A stretch of 44,312 nt of DNA from Mycobacterium sp. UM_CSW (GTDB lineage: Bacteria; Actinomycetota; Actinomycetes; Mycobacteriales; Mycobacteriaceae), in NCBI RefSeq assembly GCF_000455205.1, contig NZ_AUWQ01000104.1, positions 1 to 44,312 on the forward strand, written 5' to 3'. Below are positions 40,308 through 44,312 of this stretch, in pieces. A program made the translations under genes and the position numbers. The notes below the pieces were generated by a model, which saw nothing but the letters and a program-made list of their open reading frames with translations, did not search any database and was not told the DNA's origin. Every line of letters begins with the position of its first letter. Positions within the stretch are counted from its first letter, which is position 1.

Positions 40308-41231
40308 TCAGTCGAGCACGGCCCAGGACTCGATGATCACTCGGGCGATCGAGATCGAGCCGGGCAATAGGAGTTTGGAATCCGAGGCGCTGCTCCAATC
40401 GCCGACAGCAAGCGCCGCGCGCACCTCGTCGCGGGTGAACCATTTCGCCTCGGCGATCTCGCCGTCGTTGAACGAGAACTCCTCGCTCGGGTCGGCCACG
40501 GCGTGGAAGCCGACCATCAGCGAGCGCGGGAACGGCCACGGCTGGCTACCCAGGTAGCGCACGTCGCGCACGGTCAGCCCGATTTCCTCCCGGATCTCCC
40601 GAGCGACGCACACCTCGAACGACTCACCGGCCTCGACGAACCCGGCGAGCAACGAGAACATCCGCTCGGGCCACACCGCCTGGCGGGCGAGCACCGCCCG
40701 GTCGCCGCCGTCATGGACGAGGCAGATGACCGCCGGGTCGATGCGCGGGAACTCCTCGTGGCCGGTGACCGGGTTGACCCGCGCCCAGCCGCCCCGCGCC
40801 GGGCGCGTCGGTGAGCCGTCGAGCGCGCTGAATCGCGCGCTGTCATGCCAATTGAGCAGCGCGATGGCCGACGACACCAGTTGGCTGCTGGTGTCGTCGA
40901 AGATCGGGCCGAGGCTGCGCAGGTTCAGCACCTCCGTCTTGACGTCGGGGTCCTCGGGCGCCTGCAGCGCGGCGCGGACGGCCCAGACATGGCGACCGCC
41001 GTCGATGCGGCCCAGGAACACCGCCTCGGGCGGCGGCTTGTCGCCCAGCGCGGACGCGGCGCCGAGCACCACCCGGCCGTCGGCGACCAGAACTTGGTTG
41101 CGCGAATCCACCCGCAGCAGCGCCGCATCCGCCCACCCCGCCGTCGCGGCGTCGACGTCGGTGCGTAGCTGGTCGGCGCGGTCGGCGCCGACGCGCGACA
41201 GCAGCGGGACACTCTGCAGCTGGAAGTCCAC
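40308..41231 (-). CDS. nudC: NAD+ diphosphatase NudC (NADH pyrophosphatase)
   Basis: A 307-residue Nudix hydrolase. The Nudix box is GFVEAGESFEVCVAREIREE followed by IGL, and the NADH-pyrophosphatase marker SQPWPFPRSLM follows. The N-terminal domain is more divergent (MDFQLQSVPLLSRVGADRAD). The zinc-binding cysteines common in E. coli NudC are absent, as in other mycobacteria. Converts NAD(H) to NMN(H) and AMP, and can remove NAD caps in other species. GTG start 41229-41231. It is separated from the channel gene by 6 nt, so both are cotranscribed (adnB-channel-nudC on one strand). Confidence 0.93.
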   Translation of the reverse strand: MDFQLQSVPLLSRVGADRADQLRTDVDAATAGWADAALLRVDSRNQVLVADGRVVLGAASALGDKPPPEAVFLGRIDGGRHVWAVRAALQAPEDPDVKTEVLNLRSLGPIFDDTSSQLVSSAIALLNWHDSARFSALDGSPTRPARGGWARVNPVTGHEEFPRIDPAVICLVHDGGDRAVLARQAVWPERMFSLLAGFVEAGESFEVCVAREIREEIGLTVRDVRYLGSQPWPFPRSLMVGFHAVADPSEEFSFNDGEIAEAKWFTRDEVRAALAVGDWSSASDSKLLLPGSISIARVIIESWAVLD

Positions 41232-41237
41232 GATCGC

Positions 41238-42308
41238 CTAGTGCCCCGCGTGCCGGATGTAGAGCAGCCGGTCGGTGGCCTCGATCGCGTCCACCTCGGG
41301 GGCGCCGATGCGCAGCAGGTGGCCATCGCGCACCACGCCGAGCACGATGTCGCGCAAATGCCTTGGGGAGCCACCGATTTCGGTCTGCTCGACCTCGCGT
41401 TCGGCGATGGCCAACCCGGCGTCGGGGGTCAGCAGATCCTCGATCATCTCCACCACGCTGGGCGTGCTGGTGGCAAGGCCGAGCAGCCGGCCGGCGGTTT
41501 CCGAGGAGACCACCACCGAGTCGGCGCCCGACTGCTGCAACAGATGCTGGTTCTCGGCCTCGCGGATGGACGCCACGATCTTGGCCTTGGGCGCGATCTC
41601 CCGCGCCGTCAGCGTCACCAGCACGGCGGTGTCGTCGCGGCTGGTGGCGACAACGATCGACGCCGCGTGCTGCGCGCCGGCCAGCCGCAGCACGTCGGAC
41701 CGGGTGGCGTCGCCGCGGACGGTGACCAGCCCGGCCGTCGCGGCGTGCTCGAGGGCGGACGGATCCATGTCGACGACGACGACCTCGCCCTGCGAGGCCT
41801 CGTCGCCGAGGATCGCGCCGACCGCCGTTTTGCCCTTGGTGCCGTACCCGATCACGATCGTGTGGTTGCGCACTTTGCTCCTCCAACGCTGAATCTTCCA
41901 CGCTTGCCGGGACCGCTCCGAGAGCACCTCGAGCGTGGTGCCGACCAGCACCGCCAGGAACGCGATCCGCAGCGGCGTGAAGACCACCGTGTTGACCAGG
42001 CGCGCGGTTTCCGAGTAGGCGGTGATGTCGCCGTAACCGGTGGTCGACAGCGACACCGCGGAGAAGTACAGGCAGTCCAGGAACGTCAGTGGCGCGCCCC
42101 GCACGTCGCGGTAACCGCCGCGATCCAGGTACACGACGACGGTGGCGGCCAACAACACCAGCAGCGCGATCGCGACCCGGCGGGTGATGACGCGGGTGGG
42201 GCTCGCGGGGTCTTCGGGGATGCGCAGCACGCCGACCAACTGGTGACCGGGCTGGGCGGTCAGGGTTTCGTCCAGGCCGCTGAGTTTGCGCGCCCTACCG
42301 TTGCCCAC
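41238..42308 (-). CDS. Potassium channel subunit with RCK/TrkA-N domains (Rv3200c-like)
   Basis: A 356-residue two-TM ion channel. TM1 (VAIALLVLLAATVVVYLD) and TM2 (LAVLVGTTLEVL region) flank the pore loop with selectivity filter LSTTGYGDI. A Rossmann RCK/TrkA-N domain (IVIGYGTKGKTAVGAIL, EVVVVDMDPSALEHAATAGL) and a TrkA-C-like domain follow. Predicted as a ligand-gated K+ channel. ATG 42306-42308; 5 nt downstream of the adnB stop, so probably translationally coupled. Synteny matches M. tuberculosis Rv3200c. Confidence 0.93.
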   Translation of the reverse strand: MGNGRARKLSGLDETLTAQPGHQLVGVLRIPEDPASPTRVITRRVAIALLVLLAATVVVYLDRGGYRDVRGAPLTFLDCLYFSAVSLSTTGYGDITAYSETARLVNTVVFTPLRIAFLAVLVGTTLEVLSERSRQAWKIQRWRSKVRNHTIVIGYGTKGKTAVGAILGDEASQGEVVVVDMDPSALEHAATAGLVTVRGDATRSDVLRLAGAQHAASIVVATSRDDTAVLVTLTAREIAPKAKIVASIREAENQHLLQQSGADSVVVSSETAGRLLGLATSTPSVVEMIEDLLTPDAGLAIAEREVEQTEIGGSPRHLRDIVLGVVRDGHLLRIGAPEVDAIEATDRLLYIRHAGH

Positions 42309-42313
42309 GAGTC

Positions 42314-44312
42314 CTATGTAACCACGCTGGCGAGCCTGCCATCAGGTGGACGGTCGCCGAGCAACGCGGCCAACTCGTCGGGATCCGGCAGTTCCTCGGG
42401 CGTCACGGTGGCGCCGGTGCGCACGTAGTAGAACGCGGTGCGCACCGACGACTCCGGGAGTTGCGACAACGCGGCCCAGGCCAAGCGGTAGACCGCGAGC
42501 TGGACCGCGGCCTGCCGCATGGCTTCGGGCCCGCGCGGTGGCTCGCCGGTCTTCCAGTCGACGACGGTCGCCCCGCCGTCGGGGTCGGCGAACACGGCGT
42601 CGATGCGGCCACGCACCACGGTCTCGCCGATCGGCATCTCGAACGGCACCTCGACGGCCACCGGCGTGCGCGCCGCCCACCCCGATTTGGCGAACGCTTC
42701 CTGCAGCGCGGCCAATTCGCGGGTGTCGCCGACCTCGGAGTCGGCCGCGCCCGGCAGGTCGCCGAGGTCGAACAGCGAGTCGGCGCCGTAGAACCGCTGG
42801 ACCCAGGCGTGAAAGGCGTTGCCCAGCAAGGCATGCGGGTCCGGGCGGGTGGGCAGCCGGTGCACCAGCCGCTGCGCCGCGGCCACCGGGTCACGCGCCA
42901 GGTCCACCAGGCCGCTGACGGAGACCTGGCTGGGCAGGGCGTGCGGGCCCGGGCCGGCCGCCCTTGCCCGCTCGGCCAGCAACGCGTCGACGTCGGCCGC
43001 CCACCCGTCGACGTCGGCCCCGGTCTCGTCCGGATCGCCCGCCATGGCCCCGGTCACCAGCGCGGCCCCGGCTTCCACGGCGGCGCGCCGTGCGGCCAAC
43101 GGGTCGGCGGGCCAGACCGCCTCGACGACGTTGTCGCGCATCGGATTTCGTTCACCGTCGGCGGGATCGGGTGCCCAGTGTTCCACCACCCCGCACGGAT
43201 CGCCGTCGGCGGCCGAGCGGTCGATGATGTCCTTGAGCTCACAGAGGAACTCCGACGGGCCGCGCGGTTTGACCCCGGTGGATCCCCATTGATGGCCGGA
43301 CACCAGCAGCGTGTCCTCGGCCCGGGTGATCGCCACGTACAGCAGCCGGCGTTCCTCGTCGACGCGCCGCTGCTCGAGTTGGCGGCGGTGCTCGAAGATC
43401 TTGTCCGACAGCTGCTTTCGATTCGTGACGTCCGACGTGTCCAGCACCGGGACGCCCAGCGAGCCCGCCGAGGCGCGGTCGCCGCGAAGCAGCGGCGGCA
43501 GCTCGGCGGCGTCGGTGAGCCAGCTGCTGCGCGACGCGGTCGACGGGAAGATGCCGCCCGACAGGTGCGCGACCGCGACGACCTGCCACTCCAGACCCTT
43601 CGCCGAATGCACGGTGAGGATCTGGACGCGGTCGCGCGCGACCGCCGCCGGGGCGGGCGGCAGACCGTTCTCCACGGTCTCGGCGACGTCGAGGTAGGCC
43701 AGCAGGCCGGCGACCGATGCCGTCACCGACTGGTCGGTCGCCACCCGTGTTCGCTCGGCGTAGCCGGCGACCACGTCGGCGAACGCGTCGAGGTGTTCGG
43801 CGCCGGTCCAGCCGGCCGGGATCGCCGCGCCGGCGCGGACTTCGCAGTCGACACCCAGCGCGCGGCGCACCTCGGCAACCAGGTCGGGCAACGAATGACC
43901 GAGGTGGCCGCGCAGGGCGCGCAGCTCGGCGGCCAGCGCGGTGATGCGCCGATAGCCCGTGGGCGAATACGCGCCGGCCGGGCCGGGATCGCTGATCGCG
44001 TCGGCCAGGCAGGCCGTATCGGGATCGGGCCCGGCCGCCATCGCGATCGACTCGGGCGACGCCGGGCCCGAGCGTTCCCCGGCGAGGGCCAGCGCGCGCT
44101 GCCACAGCGCGGCGATATCGCGACCGCCGAGGCGCCAGCGCGGGCCCGTCAGCACCCGCATCGCCGCCGCTCCGGCCGTCGGGTCGGCCACCAGCCGCAG
44201 CATGGCCACCACGTCGGCGACCTCGGGGATGGACAACAGGCCGGCCAAACCCACCACCTCGACCGGGATTCCGCGCGCGCGAAGCGCGTCGGCGATGGGC
44301 GCCGCGTCGGCG
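42314..44312 (-). CDS. adnB: Helicase-nuclease subunit AdnB, C-terminal part (5' end outside window)
   Basis: The reading frame runs to the window end and covers the last ~665 residues of an ~1100-residue protein. The C-terminal UvrD-type helicase motifs include VQILTVHSAKGLEWQVVAVA and ERRLLYVAITRAEDTLLVSG. A RecB-like nuclease domain follows, with GRIDAVFADP and the catalytic VVDWKTGEPP (Asp-x-Lys) plus QLAVYRLAWAAL. AdnAB is the mycobacterial double-strand-break resection motor nuclease. adnA would lie just upstream outside the window. The assignment of AdnB rather than AdnA rests on the neighbouring Rv3200c-like channel. Confidence 0.9.
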   Translation of the reverse strand, partial: ADAAPIADALRARGIPVEVVGLAGLLSIPEVADVVAMLRLVADPTAGAAAMRVLTGPRWRLGGRDIAALWQRALALAGERSGPASPESIAMAAGPDPDTACLADAISDPGPAGAYSPTGYRRITALAAELRALRGHLGHSLPDLVAEVRRALGVDCEVRAGAAIPAGWTGAEHLDAFADVVAGYAERTRVATDQSVTASVAGLLAYLDVAETVENGLPPAPAAVARDRVQILTVHSAKGLEWQVVAVAHLSGGIFPSTASRSSWLTDAAELPPLLRGDRASAGSLGVPVLDTSDVTNRKQLSDKIFEHRRQLEQRRVDEERRLLYVAITRAEDTLLVSGHQWGSTGVKPRGPSEFLCELKDIIDRSAADGDPCGVVEHWAPDPADGERNPMRDNVVEAVWPADPLAARRAAVEAGAALVTGAMAGDPDETGADVDGWAADVDALLAERARAAGPGPHALPSQVSVSGLVDLARDPVAAAQRLVHRLPTRPDPHALLGNAFHAWVQRFYGADSLFDLGDLPGAADSEVGDTRELAALQEAFAKSGWAARTPVAVEVPFEMPIGETVVRGRIDAVFADPDGGATVVDWKTGEPPRGPEAMRQAAVQLAVYRLAWAALSQLPESSVRTAFYYVRTGATVTPEELPDPDELAALLGDRPPDGRLASVVT

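Overview
The window is high-GC actinobacterial DNA from a Mycobacterium, most likely a slow-growing nontuberculous species. It carries a PPE tail with a serine-valine-proline motif and two PE genes. Its right third (25.7-44.3 kb) follows the M. tuberculosis Rv3193c-Rv3201c gene order: UPF0182 protein, PDZ/Lon-like protease, zinc metalloprotease family, ThiF/cyclodehydratase-like protein, ABC1 kinase, whiB7, uvrD2, mrx1, nudC, K+ channel, adnB. This assignment rests on remembered families and synteny, not on a database search.

Left region (0.6-11.0 kb): ten minus-strand genes resembling an aromatic or heteroaromatic catabolic cluster. They fall into three probable transcription units. The first encodes a UbiX-like flavin prenyltransferase, a UbiD-type decarboxylase, an HSL-type esterase and an LLM flavin oxidoreductase. 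The second encodes a YtcJ-type amidohydrolase and an isochorismatase-like hydrolase. The third encodes a quinone-reductase-like MDR protein, an intradiol (hydroxyquinol-type) dioxygenase and two carboxymuconolactone-decarboxylase-like (CMD) proteins. A 12-bp element recurs upstream of the first two units, and a large hairpin separates the second from the third. The likely scheme is esterase/amide opening, UbiD decarboxylation, hydroxylation and intradiol ring cleavage. The substrate is unknown.

Middle region (11-20 kb): accessory and eroding. It holds a cupin-nitroreductase-HD operon, an alpha/beta hydrolase, a second HD paralogue, and at least five decayed genes. These are a small secreted-protein gene, an FAD oxidoreductase with its middle deleted, a third HD copy, a Ser/Thr kinase and a LuxR/LAL regulator. 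The LAL regulator is cut exactly where a duplicated CMD gene begins. The two intact HD genes share a nearly identical 24-bp element about 68 bp upstream of their starts. A PE gene lies in the midst.

20-25.7 kb: a GlxA/AraC regulator followed by an F420-type LLM oxidoreductase on the plus strand, then a minus-strand unit of IclR regulator, ThDP-dependent enzyme and BBE-like bicovalent flavoprotein.

Right region (25.7-44.3 kb): the conserved housekeeping block. A lower-GC segment of about 2 kb (32.68-34.72 kb) interrupts it. The segment encodes a GNAT-like protein, a small protein with a Val-Asn-Gly repeat and a PE protein, and is bounded by a 47-bp imperfect direct repeat. The whiB7 leader has a candidate uORF and two tandem hairpins, as expected for attenuation control. 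No rRNA, tRNA, CRISPR array or transposase was seen.
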